From NCBI GenBank assembly GCA_947624995.1, contig CANQMS010000015.1, positions 1 through 58,837 on the forward strand: a DNA stretch of 58,837 bases. Direction: 5' to 3'. The position numbers and the translations under genes were made by a program. Under the pieces are notes generated by a model that was not told the origin of the DNA, did no database searches, and saw only the letters and a program-made list of their open reading frames with translations. Shown one piece after another: positions 50,626 through 58,837 of this stretch. This stretch comes from an uncultured Clostridia bacterium (GTDB taxonomy: Bacteria; Bacillota; Clostridia; Oscillospirales; CAG-272). Each line of letters opens with the position of its first letter. Positions within the stretch are counted from its first letter, which is position 1.

Positions 50626-51786
50626 TTAAATAATGCGGCAGCAGCGCTTCAGCGTCTCGGCGAGGGAATATGCAAAGTCCTTGATCTCGTCAAGGTCGCG
50701 CGCCTCCTCCGGCATCTCGCGGTAGCGGAGAAGACGGCCGCGCGGCGGGTCGTACATCGGGACCATTTCCGCGCCCTCAAGCAGATTGACGATCCATTCC
50801 GCCGCTTCGAGTATCTCGTCCGAGGACGATTTTTTGTGGTGGAACACCTCCGCCGAGTCGTTCATCGCGCGCGAGAGGCGCGCGAGCGCCTCCGTCGCCT
50901 TGCCCTCCTTGTTCGGGTTCGGCTTCACGCGCGACGGAGAATAGTTCCTGTATATCCCCATCATCGCCGTGACTGTCGAGGGGTCGCGCACGGTCCCGTC
51001 CGGGTAGAATATCCCGTGGATGTCGCCCCAGTAGCCGCGTATCATCAGCTCGAACACGTAAAAGCCGACGCGGTGGTCGCGCGCCGCCTTTATCGACTGC
51101 TCGTACGTGTTCGCGCGCCCGATGCAGGAAAGCTCGCTGTTGATGAGAGGCTTATTATATTTTTCGGCGACGGCGAGCGCGTCCTCGTATGTTTTGTTTA
51201 TGCGCGCCTCGCTCTCAAGGTAGTCGTGAACGGAGATGACGTCGACGTATTCGGCGCTCGGTATGAGGTCGCGCGCGAACGTGTGCCCTATCGTGACCGT
51301 GCCGTCCGGGTCAAGGGACTTGACAAGGGCGCAGGCGCGGCGGAGAAATCCGTCCATTCTCTCCCATCTCGCGGCTCTTTCGTCGGGAGTACACTTCATC
51401 ATATAGTCGTTGCAGGAGGGCTCGTTCATGATGTCCCACATGATGATGCCCGGCTCGTCGCGGAGCGAGGTCACAAGGTCGCGGACGTAGGCGTCGCCGA
51501 CCGAGCTCTGCCACTCGTCCGTCAGCGTCTGCGGGTCGAGCCCGTTGCCGTTATATATTATCGGCATGACGGTGATCCCGTTTTCGTACGCGGTGCGGAT
51601 GAACGCGCGGATATTGCCGATAAAGCCGTCCCGGTCGCGCTGCCAGCTTTTGTATGAGAGCCACGTGCGGAACGAGTTGACGCCTATCGAGCGCGCGTAT
51701 CCGATCTCGCGGAGGTATTCTTCGGTCCCCGCGCGCGAATTGTGGCAGACGCCGCGGATAAAGCTGTAATCCTTCATAGGTTTCAT
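50626..51786 (-). CDS. GH5-like glycoside hydrolase, cytoplasmic
   Basis: A 386-residue TIM-barrel hydrolase with acid/base Glu122 (DIMNEPS), nucleophile Glu218 (INSELSC), VISVHDY and FRTWLSYKSWQ near the N-terminus. No signal peptide. The N-terminal FIRGVCHNSR and overall layout fit a cellulase-superfamily enzyme acting on short intracellular oligosaccharides. An upstream in-frame start at 51825 exists; the ATG at 51786 has AGGAAGGG and is preferred. Substrate unknown, possibly linked to the mannan genes 32 kb away. Confidence 0.75.
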   Translation of the reverse strand: MKPMKDYSFIRGVCHNSRAGTEEYLREIGYARSIGVNSFRTWLSYKSWQRDRDGFIGNIRAFIRTAYENGITVMPIIYNGNGLDPQTLTDEWQSSVGDAYVRDLVTSLRDEPGIIMWDIMNEPSCNDYMMKCTPDERAARWERMDGFLRRACALVKSLDPDGTVTIGHTFARDLIPSAEYVDVISVHDYLESEARINKTYEDALAVAEKYNKPLINSELSCIGRANTYEQSIKAARDHRVGFYVFELMIRGYWGDIHGIFYPDGTVRDPSTVTAMMGIYRNYSPSRVKPNPNKEGKATEALARLSRAMNDSAEVFHHKKSSSDEILEAAEWIVNLLEGAEMVPMYDPPRGRLLRYREMPEEARDLDEIKDFAYSLAETLKRCCRII

Positions 51787-51852
51787 AAAGCTTTTTACCC
51801 TTCCTTTCCGGGAAAAGTATATCACGCGCGGGGGGCAAAGTCAACGCAAAAT

Positions 51853-51905
51853 ATGAAAATAATTTTCATTTTCATATTGAAAAAAGTTTTGCCGTGTGAT
51901 AATAT
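51853..51905 (+). promoter_or_regulatory. Fur-type box and promoter of the metal-uptake operon
   Basis: A perfect 17-bp palindrome ATGAAAATAATTTTCAT (51853-51869; 7-1-7 core TGAAAAT-A-ATTTTCA) lies directly before TTGAAA (51877-51882), a 17-base spacer and TAATAT (51900-51905). Part of the palindrome repeats immediately (TTTTCAT). It is placed for repression by the Fur-family protein encoded next. Confidence 0.8.
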
Positions 51906-51947
51906 ATAAAACGATTTCCGACACTGTTTTTTTGCGGGGCTGAAATA

Positions 51948-52355
51948 ATGAAATATTCGACGCGGCAGCGCGCGGAGCTGCTTGAGTATCTGAAGGCGAA
52001 CCCGGACCGCTGCTTTTCGGTGCGCGAGATAATATCGGGCGGCGGGCTCTCGATGGGGGAGGCGACCGTTTACCGCGCGCTCTCGCATTTTGTCGACGAG
52101 GGGACGGTCAAAAAATACGTCTCCGGCGAGGGCGGGGGCGCGATCTATCAGTATGTGGGGCACGGGGAGTGCGAGTCGCACTTTCACCTCCGGTGCCTTT
52201 CCTGCGGGAGGCTCTTCCACACGGAGTGCAGCGTCATCGGCGACATGGTCCGCCACATCGAGGAGGAGCACGGATTCCGCGTCGACGCGGTACACACGAC
52301 GATATACGGTGTCTGCGCCGAGTGCGACCGGAGGTCGCGGGAGGCGGACGGTTGA
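51948..52355 (+). CDS. Fur-family metalloregulator (probably Zur-like)
   Basis: A 135-residue protein: winged helix (RQRAELLEYLKANPDRCFSV, MGEATVYRALSHFVDEG), metal site HFHLRC, structural zinc pairs CLSCG and CAEC, and a dimerisation domain. It starts the operon with a substrate-binding protein, ATPase and permease of the zinc/manganese type, so it is most likely a zinc or manganese sensor that also represses itself. The TTG of the next gene overlaps its stop. Confidence 0.88.
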   Translation: MKYSTRQRAELLEYLKANPDRCFSVREIISGGGLSMGEATVYRALSHFVDEGTVKKYVSGEGGGAIYQYVGHGECESHFHLRCLSCGRLFHTECSVIGDMVRHIEEEHGFRVDAVHTTIYGVCAECDRRSREADG

Positions 52356-53278
52356 AAAGGTCGGCGCTTCTTTTTTTGTGCTTGCTTTTGCTCGCCGCAC
52401 TATGCCTGCCGCTTACGTCCTGTACCGACGGCGGGGAGCATGACGGCGGCAGGCTGCGCGTCGTGACGACGATATTCCCGCAGTACGACTTTGTGCGCGC
52501 CATAGCTGGGGGGCGCGTGTCGCTCTCGATGATGATCTCGCCGGGCTCCGAGAGCCACACGTACGAGCCCTCCGCCGCGGATGCGGCAGAGGTAGCGGGA
52601 GCGGACCTCTTCATCTATACGGGCGGAGATGCGGACGGCTGGGCAAAGCCGCTCGCGGACGCGGTCTCGGGCTCCGGCACGGTTATGCTGCCGATGTGGG
52701 ACGCAGCAGCGCCCGGCGGCGGGACCCCGGTCGGGGAAAGGCACGGGCACGAACAGGATGAGCACATGTGGACGACGCCGGACAACGCCGTTCTGATCCT
52801 CTACCGCATATGCGAGGCGCTGATCGGACTCGACCCCGAGGGCGAGGAGATATACCGCAGAAACGCGGACGCGTACGCAGAGAGGCTGCGCTCGATCGGG
52901 GAGGCGTTTTCCTCCCTCGCGGAGCGCGCGGAGGGGAAGACCGTCGTCATCGCCGACAGGTTCCCGTTCGAGGGGTGCTTTGAACACTACGGGATAAATT
53001 ATGTCTCGGCGCTCGACGGGTGCGCCGTCGGCGTCGAGCCGCCCGTGCGCGTCATCGGCGAGATGCTCGACCTGCTTGAGGGCGGGGAGATAAAGTATGT
53101 ATTTTATATAGAGTTCTCAGACAGGAAAACGGCGCATCTGCTCTCGCAGGCGACAGGGTGCTCGGAGCTTTTGCTCCACTCGTGCCACAACGTGTCGCGC
53201 GAGGACTTCGACGCGGGCGTGACCTTTTGCGACATAATGGAGGAGAACGTGAAAAATCTTTCGGAGGCGCTTTCATAG
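52352..53278 (+). CDS. znuA: Metal ABC transporter substrate-binding lipoprotein (ZnuA-like)
   Basis: A 308-residue protein: lipobox LTSC (Cys24), VTTIFPQYDFVRAIAG, the metal His in SHTYEPS, a His-rich loop HGHEQDEHMW, FPFEGCFEHYGI and a C-terminal FSDRKTA. These are features of cluster A-I binding proteins for zinc or manganese; the His-rich loop favours zinc. The TTG at 52352 overlaps the Fur stop and has GGGAGG 7 bases upstream. The frame is open upstream inside fur. Confidence 0.9.
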   Translation: MKRSALLFLCLLLLAALCLPLTSCTDGGEHDGGRLRVVTTIFPQYDFVRAIAGGRVSLSMMISPGSESHTYEPSAADAAEVAGADLFIYTGGDADGWAKPLADAVSGSGTVMLPMWDAAAPGGGTPVGERHGHEQDEHMWTTPDNAVLILYRICEALIGLDPEGEEIYRRNADAYAERLRSIGEAFSSLAERAEGKTVVIADRFPFEGCFEHYGINYVSALDGCAVGVEPPVRVIGEMLDLLEGGEIKYVFYIEFSDRKTAHLLSQATGCSELLLHSCHNVSREDFDAGVTFCDIMEENVKNLSEALS

Positions 53279-53973
53279 TGGCACTTATAAAATGCGAGGG
53301 ACTCGCCCTCGGCTACGAGGACAACGTCGCGGTGCGCGGTGTCGACCTTACGGTCGGGCGCGGCGACTACCTCTTTATTATCGGCGAAAACGGCTCGGGA
53401 AAGTCGACGCTCGTGAAGGGGTTTTTAGGGCTGATCCCCCCCGTCGCCGGAAAGATCGAATACGGAGACGGGCTGCGCCGCGGCGGGATCGGATATCTCC
53501 CGCAGAAGACGGACATACAGCGCGATTTTCCCGCGTCCGTGCGGGAGGTCGTGCTCTCCGGGTGCGTGTCGGGCGGGCTGCACCCGTTTTACACGCGCGA
53601 GGACAAAATGCGCGCGCACGATGCGATGATGCGGCTCGGGATCCACGATATCGAGAAAAAGAGCTACCGCGAGCTGTCCGGCGGGCAGCAGCAGCGCGTC
53701 CTTCTGGCGCGCGCGCTCACGGCGACAAAGACGCTTTTGCTCCTTGACGAGCCGGCGTCCGGGCTCGACCCGGACGCGACCGAGGAGCTGTACAAAACGA
53801 TCGGCGAGCTGCACCGCCGCGACGGCGTGACGATCATCACGGTGTCGCACGATATGCACGCGCTCGCCGCCGAGGCGGAGCACGTGCTGCGGATGAAGAC
53901 GTCGCCCGTGTTTTACGGTACGCGCGAGGAATATCTCGATGTCTGCCGGAGGAAAGGAGAGGGGATCGGATGA
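53278..53973 (+). CDS. znuC: Metal ABC transporter ATPase (ZnuC-like)
   Basis: A 231-residue ATPase: Walker A GENGSGKST, Q-loop LPQKTDI, signature LSGGQQQR, Walker B LLLLDEP and the switch His VSHD. The GTG at 53278 shares one base with the previous stop, and the family N-terminus fits. It overlaps the permease by 4 bases. Confidence 0.94.
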   Translation: MALIKCEGLALGYEDNVAVRGVDLTVGRGDYLFIIGENGSGKSTLVKGFLGLIPPVAGKIEYGDGLRRGGIGYLPQKTDIQRDFPASVREVVLSGCVSGGLHPFYTREDKMRAHDAMMRLGIHDIEKKSYRELSGGQQQRVLLARALTATKTLLLLDEPASGLDPDATEELYKTIGELHRRDGVTIITVSHDMHALAAEAEHVLRMKTSPVFYGTREEYLDVCRRKGEGIG

Positions 53974-54836
53974 CTGTCATCGAAATGCTGCGCGATCCCG
54001 TGCTTGCGAAAATACTGCTTCGCGCGCTGTTCGTCGGCGCCGCCGTTTCGGTCTCGGCGTCTGTCCTCGGTGTGACGATGGTCCTGCGCCGTATGTCGAT
54101 GATAGGGGACGGGCTCGCGCACGCGGGCTTCGGCGCGCTCGCGATAGCGACGCTCTGCGGCGCCGCCGGATTTGAGACGGAGGTCTCGATCCCGATAGTT
54201 ATGGTGACGGCGCTCTTCCTCCTCTTTCTGTCGGAGCGCGGCATAATGGGCGGGGACGCCGCGGTCGCCGTCGTCTCGACGGGGATGATGACGGCGGGCA
54301 TCCTCATCTTCAGCTTCACGACGGGGTACACGGCGGACATGTGCTCGAGCCTTTTCGGCTCGGCGTCCATATTGACGGTGACGGACTGCGACCTCTGGCT
54401 CTCCGTCGCGCTGTCCGCCGCGGTCGCAGCGGTGTTTCTGCTGTTTTATACGAAGATCTTTTCGGTCACGTTCGACGAGACGTTCTCCCGCGCGGCGGGC
54501 GTCAACGTCTGGGCGTACAAGATAATGACGGCGGCGCTCATATCGGTCACCGTCGTCGTCGGGATGGAGCTGATAGGGTCGCTGATGATCTCGGCGCTCG
54601 TCGTCTTCCCGACGCTGACGGCGATGAGGCTTTGCAGGAGCTTCCGCGGCGTTCTGATCACCGCCGGCGTGTCTTCCGTCCTGTGCTTCCTTGTCGGGTT
54701 CATCCTCTCATGCGAGCTCTCGCTGCCCGCCGGCGCGTCCGTCGTCGCCGTTGACCTCACGGTCTACGTCGCGGTCTCTGCCGTGTCGTCCGTGCGCGGG
54801 GCGCGCCGCAGAAGAAGGATGCTTTCCGGGCGGTGA
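53970..54836 (+). CDS. znuB: Metal ABC transporter permease (ZnuB-like)
   Basis: A 288-residue integral membrane protein with about eight helices and family motifs RRMSMIGDGLAHAGFGALAI and GMELIGSLMISALVVFPTLTA. It forms the channel of the zinc/manganese importer. It ends in a basic tail and overlaps comEC by 4 bases. Confidence 0.92.
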   Translation: MTVIEMLRDPVLAKILLRALFVGAAVSVSASVLGVTMVLRRMSMIGDGLAHAGFGALAIATLCGAAGFETEVSIPIVMVTALFLLFLSERGIMGGDAAVAVVSTGMMTAGILIFSFTTGYTADMCSSLFGSASILTVTDCDLWLSVALSAAVAAVFLLFYTKIFSVTFDETFSRAAGVNVWAYKIMTAALISVTVVVGMELIGSLMISALVVFPTLTAMRLCRSFRGVLITAGVSSVLCFLVGFILSCELSLPAGASVVAVDLTVYVAVSAVSSVRGARRRRRMLSGR

Positions 54837-57103
54837 GCATGTTTCGCGACAGACCGCTGGCGTGCGCGGCGGCAGTGTTCGTCGCCGTCTCTACGGCGGC
54901 GAGGTTTTTGCCCGGCGAAATAAAGCTGCCTCTCGCGGCGGCGATGACCGTTTTTTTCGCGGCGGCGCTGCTGCTGTCGTCCGTGCGCGGAGGGGATGGC
55001 AGGATACGGAGCTTTCTGCGCGAGCGGCGCGGGGTCACGGCGGGGATGTGCGTGTTCGCGCTCGCGGCGCTCGCCGTCTCGTACATGTACTTTGACGTGC
55101 GGTACGCGTCCTTCCGCTCGCGTGCGGGCACCGCGGCGGAGGTCCGCGGATATGTGACGGACGTCGTTTACGAGAACAGCTACTCCGGCGTTTACGGCGT
55201 GAAGCTTCTGTACATAAACGGCAGCCGCGAGTACGCGGGCGCGCTCGTCGAAACGGATTTTGCCGCCGGACTCGAGATCGGAAGCGAATTTTCCGCAAAT
55301 GTCGAATTCGAAGCGCTCGATGCCGAGGAGGAACAGTACCGCGTCTCGCGCGGCGTGCTCGTCCGCGCGCGTGTTGACGGCGCGGACGACCTCTCGTACA
55401 AGGGCGAGCACGGCGGCGCAGACGTCGAGACGGCAAAGCTGCGCCGCCGGATCTCCTCCTATATCGGAGCCGCCGTCGGGAAGGACGGCGGCGGGATCCC
55501 GGAGGCGTTGTTCGTCGGAGACAGGGACAGACTTGACGACGTCATCAACCGAGATTTTACCTACATCGGCGCGCTGCACCTGCTCGCCGTCTCGGGGCTG
55601 CATCTGACAGTCCTTGTCGGAGGGCTCGAGAGGATCCTTCGCCGGTTTATGAAAAAGACGCCGAGAAGCGTTCTGCTGATATGTTTTACAATTGCCTATA
55701 TGATCCTCTCCGGGCTGCCGTCCTCGGTCATGAGGGCGGGGACGATGACGGTGATATATTATCTTTCAAGCTTCGCAAGGCGCGAGGCGGACAGCGTGAC
55801 GTCGCTGTTTTCGGCAGCTGCCTTAATTATGCTCGTCTCGCCCGGCTCGGCGGGTGACACTGGGCTCCTTCTGTCTGTGACGGCGATGCTCGGCTGCATT
55901 TTCGCGGACAGGCTGTTCTTCACGGAGAGGATGAGGGAGGCTTTGCGCGCAGCCGCCGGGCGCGGAGTGTTATGCAAATGCATATCACGCGTTGCGGCGT
56001 GGGTATACACCTCGGTCATGATCTCCGTCTCGGCGATGCTGTTCACGCTGCCGGCGGCGTGGCTCTCGTTCGGGCGCATCTCGCTTTTGTCGCCGCTGTC
56101 AACGCTCGTTTTATCGTTGCCCGTCAAGCTGATACTGTATCTTTGCCCGATCATGCTCCTTTTGTCGTGGTCGCCCGCGCTCGCGGGCGTGCCCGCGGCG
56201 ATTTGCGGGCTGCTTTGCAGATTTGCCGCCGGGGCGGCTGGCGCGCTCTCGCAGATACGCGGCGCGGGGATCATGCTGTCGGGCGAGGCGCCCGCGGCGC
56301 TCTTTGCGTGCGCCGCCGTCGCGGTCTGCCTTTTTTCCTCGCTCGTTATGAAAAGGCGCGGCGCTCTGTGCGCGTTCTGCGCGGCGGGCGCGATTTTCGC
56401 GGTCACCGCCGCCGTATCGGTCATGCTGCCGGCGCACGCGGACGGCGTATCGTACATGAACAGCGGCAAAAACGATGTTTTTCTCGTCCGCGACGGCGGG
56501 GAGGTGATGATCTGCGACATTACGGACGGCGCCTGGGGTACGGCGTATGACGCGGCGGACGGTGCCGGCTGCGACAGGATCGGCGCCTATATGCTGACGC
56601 ACCTGCACCGCCGGCATGTCGGCACGTTTGAGCGCCTGTGCAGCCGCCGGTACGTGGACGAGGTGTGGCTCCCGTCGCCGGAAACGGACGCGGAGGGAGA
56701 CGTTTTCCGCTCGATCTGCGAGGCGGCGGAGAAGTACGGCGTCACCGTCCTCGAATACGACCGCGGGGCGGAGCTCTGCTTCGGCAAATCACGGATCGAG
56801 ACGCTGCCGACTCCGCTTTTAAAGCGGTCGACGCACCCGGTTTTGGCGCTCGGCTTTGAATGCGGCGGGGAGAAGACGGTGTACATCGGCGCCTCCGTAC
56901 ACGAGAGCGAAATTTTCGACTCTGCGCGCCGGATGTGCCGTGGCGCGGACACGGTCGTTTTCGGCATACACGGTCCCGTTTACAAGAGCGGGGCGGATTT
57001 CGGACTTGCGGGGAGCGTCCGCGTCATATTTGCGGCTGAGGATGTTGCCCTTCATATGCGCGGCATGAACAGAACGAACGAATTCTCCGTCGGCGCGAAA
57101 TAA
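54833..57103 (+). CDS. comEC: ComEC/Rec2-type DNA uptake channel
   Basis: A 756-residue membrane protein: N-terminal helices and OB-like domain (about 95-170), competence core (about 225-490) with LHLLAVSGLHLTVLVGGLE and SGLPSSVMRAGTM, and a C-terminal metallo-beta-lactamase-like domain (from about 540). The metal motif is THLHRRH where HxHxDH is usual, so the Asp is Arg. The GTG at 54833 overlaps the permease stop. Placement behind a Fur box is unusual. It would import single-stranded DNA if functional; no other com genes are in the window. Confidence 0.88.
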   Translation: MSMFRDRPLACAAAVFVAVSTAARFLPGEIKLPLAAAMTVFFAAALLLSSVRGGDGRIRSFLRERRGVTAGMCVFALAALAVSYMYFDVRYASFRSRAGTAAEVRGYVTDVVYENSYSGVYGVKLLYINGSREYAGALVETDFAAGLEIGSEFSANVEFEALDAEEEQYRVSRGVLVRARVDGADDLSYKGEHGGADVETAKLRRRISSYIGAAVGKDGGGIPEALFVGDRDRLDDVINRDFTYIGALHLLAVSGLHLTVLVGGLERILRRFMKKTPRSVLLICFTIAYMILSGLPSSVMRAGTMTVIYYLSSFARREADSVTSLFSAAALIMLVSPGSAGDTGLLLSVTAMLGCIFADRLFFTERMREALRAAAGRGVLCKCISRVAAWVYTSVMISVSAMLFTLPAAWLSFGRISLLSPLSTLVLSLPVKLILYLCPIMLLLSWSPALAGVPAAICGLLCRFAAGAAGALSQIRGAGIMLSGEAPAALFACAAVAVCLFSSLVMKRRGALCAFCAAGAIFAVTAAVSVMLPAHADGVSYMNSGKNDVFLVRDGGEVMICDITDGAWGTAYDAADGAGCDRIGAYMLTHLHRRHVGTFERLCSRRYVDEVWLPSPETDAEGDVFRSICEAAEKYGVTVLEYDRGAELCFGKSRIETLPTPLLKRSTHPVLALGFECGGEKTVYIGASVHESEIFDSARRMCRGADTVVFGIHGPVYKSGADFGLAGSVRVIFAAEDVALHMRGMNRTNEFSVGAK

Positions 57104-57121
57104 GGGAAAAATAACATGAGT

Positions 57122-57178
57122 GCGCGGGGAAAGAAAGCCTGACGGCATTTCTTCCCCCGCGCTGCTTTTATTTTATTA
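57122..57178. terminator. Terminator after comEC (convergent)
   Basis: GCGCGGGG-aAAGAAA pairs with TTTCTT-c-CCCCGCGC across about 12 bases, followed on the plus strand by a T-rich tail. It separates comEC from the minus-strand DUF4097 gene. Confidence 0.7.
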
Positions 57179-58144
57179 TTTTGTCACTGAAATTTTGATG
57201 CTGCCGCTCACCGTTTTTGCGCGGAACGTGTCGCTCCCCGAGGACTGCGGAACGCTTACCGTGCCGCCTTCCGATTCTATGTCGAACCGCTTATCCAAGA
57301 GCAGCGTGCCGCCGAGATCCCCGCTCACCGTGTTGAACGAGAGGGAAGGCGCGTCGCAGCCCGAAAGCTTTATATTGCCGCTCACCGTGTACGCCCCGAT
57401 GCTGTTCCCGTCTGTCACGAGCTTATATTCGACGCTGCCTTTCCCGGAGTCGGCAGACACCGATGAGGCGCTGATCTTTGAAACGGAGATGTTTCCGCTC
57501 ACCGTTGTAAGACGGAGATCTCTTATCTTTGGTCCTTTGACTTTTATCATCCCGCCGTCTGTCGCGGCGCTGAATGACGCGGCAACGCCGGTGAAGCCGA
57601 TGACGCCCGAGGAGGTCTCGACTGTGATCTCAGCGTCTTCGGACGCGGACGAAAGCGTGATATTGCCGCTTTCGGAGGACAGCTTTATGCGCGCAAATTC
57701 GATCTCGTCCGGCAGGGTGATGCTGCCGGTCTTTGTCGCGACTTCAACAGACAAGTATTTGTCGCGCGGCAGATTGACCGTGATCGTCGGACGTGCGAGC
57801 CACGAGTCAATGCCGAATTTGTCATACCATTCTCCCGACTCGCGCCGGGTCACGCGGAGCGTGTCCTTTCTTATAAAGACGAACTGCTCCACCTTGTCAT
57901 TCTCGGGACAGACGACGCTGCAATTGCCGTCTTCGGAGAATTTAAAGACGATATCGCAGTCGTCCGCCGCGACGTAAATTTTTTGAAAGCTTCCGCTCTC
58001 GAAGTGCGTGCGGTTCACAAAGCCGGCGTCGACGAGCTTTGTAAAACCGAACGCCGCAGCCTCAGCCGCCGCAAACGCGGTGACGACGCCGACGATGATG
58101 AACAGCACCGCTAACTTTATCGCTGTTTTTTCCCGATCAGTCAT
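57176..58144 (-). CDS. DUF4097-type membrane-anchored beta-solenoid protein
   Basis: A 322-residue protein with one N-terminal membrane helix (about 10-32) and a long external domain of short beta repeats (VATKTGSITL, SSESGNITL, TTVSGNISV, YTVSGNIKL, NTVSGDLGG, KTVSGSIKI), the hallmark of DUF4097 'putative adhesin' proteins. The ATG at 58144 has GGAGG and overlaps the preceding gene by 8 bases. Such pairs with DUF1700 proteins usually follow a PadR regulator, which would lie beyond the window edge. Function probably envelope stress related, by analogy. Confidence 0.85.
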   Translation of the reverse strand: MTDREKTAIKLAVLFIIVGVVTAFAAAEAAAFGFTKLVDAGFVNRTHFESGSFQKIYVAADDCDIVFKFSEDGNCSVVCPENDKVEQFVFIRKDTLRVTRRESGEWYDKFGIDSWLARPTITVNLPRDKYLSVEVATKTGSITLPDEIEFARIKLSSESGNITLSSASEDAEITVETSSGVIGFTGVAASFSAATDGGMIKVKGPKIRDLRLTTVSGNISVSKISASSVSADSGKGSVEYKLVTDGNSIGAYTVSGNIKLSGCDAPSLSFNTVSGDLGGTLLLDKRFDIESEGGTVSVPQSSGSDTFRAKTVSGSIKISVTK

Positions 58145-58754
58145 TTTTGCCTCCATTTCCCGCAAAGCGCTTTTTGCATCCGAGCAGGATGCCTTTAAAC
58201 AGCCCTGCGACGGCGCGCGTTATATGTCGCGTTATATGTAAAGACAGTACCGACAAGATAACCGTCAACCCGGCGGAGCCGAGCCCGATCCCGAAGAACA
58301 GCGCCGACCCGATAAAATATCCCGTAAACAGGTTTATAAACGTCTGCACTATGCACGCGAGCGATAAAACGCCGAACGAGAGGGTGAGCGCGTATATCAT
58401 CACAACGAGTCCCCACAAAACGGCGGGCAGCGCAAGCACGAGAGCAAACAGCGCTATGATCACCGAAAACCAAACGGGGAAGGTGACTATGATGAGCGCG
58501 ATCTCCCATACGCGCAGCGCGCGCTTCGGCTTTATTTTTTCTTTGACTATGTGGGAAAGCGGGATGTCGGCAAGTATCTGCGCCACGTTGCCGCCGACGG
58601 CGCCGATCGCCGCGACCGCTTCCTCCTCGGATGTGCCGTCTTCTATCCGGTCGCCGATCATTTCGGCGTAGTATTCGAGCGAACGGTTTATATCTTCCTC
58701 GGGAAGCCCGCCGATGCCGCGCCTGAGTTCTGCCAGAAATTCCGATTTAGTCAT
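58137..58754 (-). CDS. DUF1700 membrane protein
   Basis: A 205-residue protein: N-terminal helical cap MTKSEFLAELRRGIGGLPEEDINRSLEYYAEMI (given as one region, residues 1-33), EEEAVAAIG, then about four membrane helices (86-190). This is the DUF1700/HAAS-type layout. AAGGAGG precedes the ATG. It forms an overlapping operon with the DUF4097 gene. Bases 58755-58837 hold its upstream region with no other supported feature. Confidence 0.85.
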   Translation of the reverse strand: MTKSEFLAELRRGIGGLPEEDINRSLEYYAEMIGDRIEDGTSEEEAVAAIGAVGGNVAQILADIPLSHIVKEKIKPKRALRVWEIALIIVTFPVWFSVIIALFALVLALPAVLWGLVVMIYALTLSFGVLSLACIVQTFINLFTGYFIGSALFFGIGLGSAGLTVILSVLSLHITRHITRAVAGLFKGILLGCKKRFAGNGGKND

Positions 58755-58837
58755 TTTTGTCCGCCTCCTTGTATAATGTATTTAGGTTGTTGAAGGTAAC
58801 CCATAAACCTGAAATGACCTTGCTCAATGTGCCTCAG

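Overview
The window is GC-rich chromosomal DNA from a spore-forming, most likely gut-associated, uncultured member of the Clostridia (Firmicutes). The evidence is a Trp T-box leader, strong Shine-Dalgarno sites, sigma-A type promoters, a FabK-type fatty-acid operon, an orphan spoVAC with a sigma-G-like promoter, many zinc-ribbon membrane proteins, DUF1700/DUF4097 genes and a mannan-degradation cluster. TGA, TAA and TAG are all used as real stops. GTG and TTG starts are common inside tightly overlapped operons. I see no rRNA, tRNA, CRISPR array, transposase or integrase.

Layout. 0.1-5.4 kb: a zinc-ribbon protein, two tandem paralogous lipoproteins and a large ABC-2-like membrane protein. 5.7-8.0 kb: an RlmI-type rRNA methyltransferase and an RCC1-like lipoprotein. 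8.2-12.95 kb: a Trp T-box followed by trpD-trpCF(fused)-trpB-trpA, without trpE/trpG. 13.2-14.3 kb: a truncated DUF1016 gene and a flavin reductase-like gene. 14.5-19.2 kb: a mannan locus with a GH2 beta-mannosidase (minus strand, interrupted by one TGA at an expected Trp codon) divergent from an AraC regulator and a secreted GH5 mannanase. 19.3-21.8 kb: ECF sigma, anti-sigma-like protein and serpin. 21.9-24.0 kb: an HMA metal-binding protein, then a PlsY acyltransferase and an UgtP-like glycosyltransferase on the minus strand.

24.2-28.0 kb: a two-component system divergent from an unusual regulator, an XRE helix-turn-helix fused to ten 15-residue repeats that each carry one cysteine. Three 17-bp palindromes lie between them, and related 57-bp hairpin repeats flank the regulator in opposite orientation. 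28.3 kb: spoVAC. 28.86-31.45 kb: an AT-rich island holding an XRE/ImmA pair with its own operators, a candidate small RNA, a DUF4417 gene, a nuclease-toxin-like gene and an overlapping partner gene.

31.5-41.0 kb: serine dehydratase, polysaccharide deacetylase, recG, then ridA-leuA-leuC-leuD-leuB behind a consensus promoter and a leader with an intrinsic terminator (probable attenuator). 41.0-49.1 kb: type II fatty-acid synthesis, acpP-fabK-fabD-fabG-fabF-fabZ-accD-accA, translationally coupled to an acyl-CoA synthetase. 49.2-51.8 kb: a membrane XRE protein, a proline/glutamine-rich zinc-ribbon membrane protein and a GH5-like hydrolase. 51.85-57.1 kb: a Fur-box-controlled fur-znuA-znuC-znuB-comEC operon. 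57.2-58.75 kb: a DUF1700-DUF4097 pair on the minus strand.

The strongest candidates for something undescribed are the HTH plus cysteine-ladder regulator with its palindrome array, and the AT-rich XRE/ImmA-sRNA-DUF4417-nuclease island.
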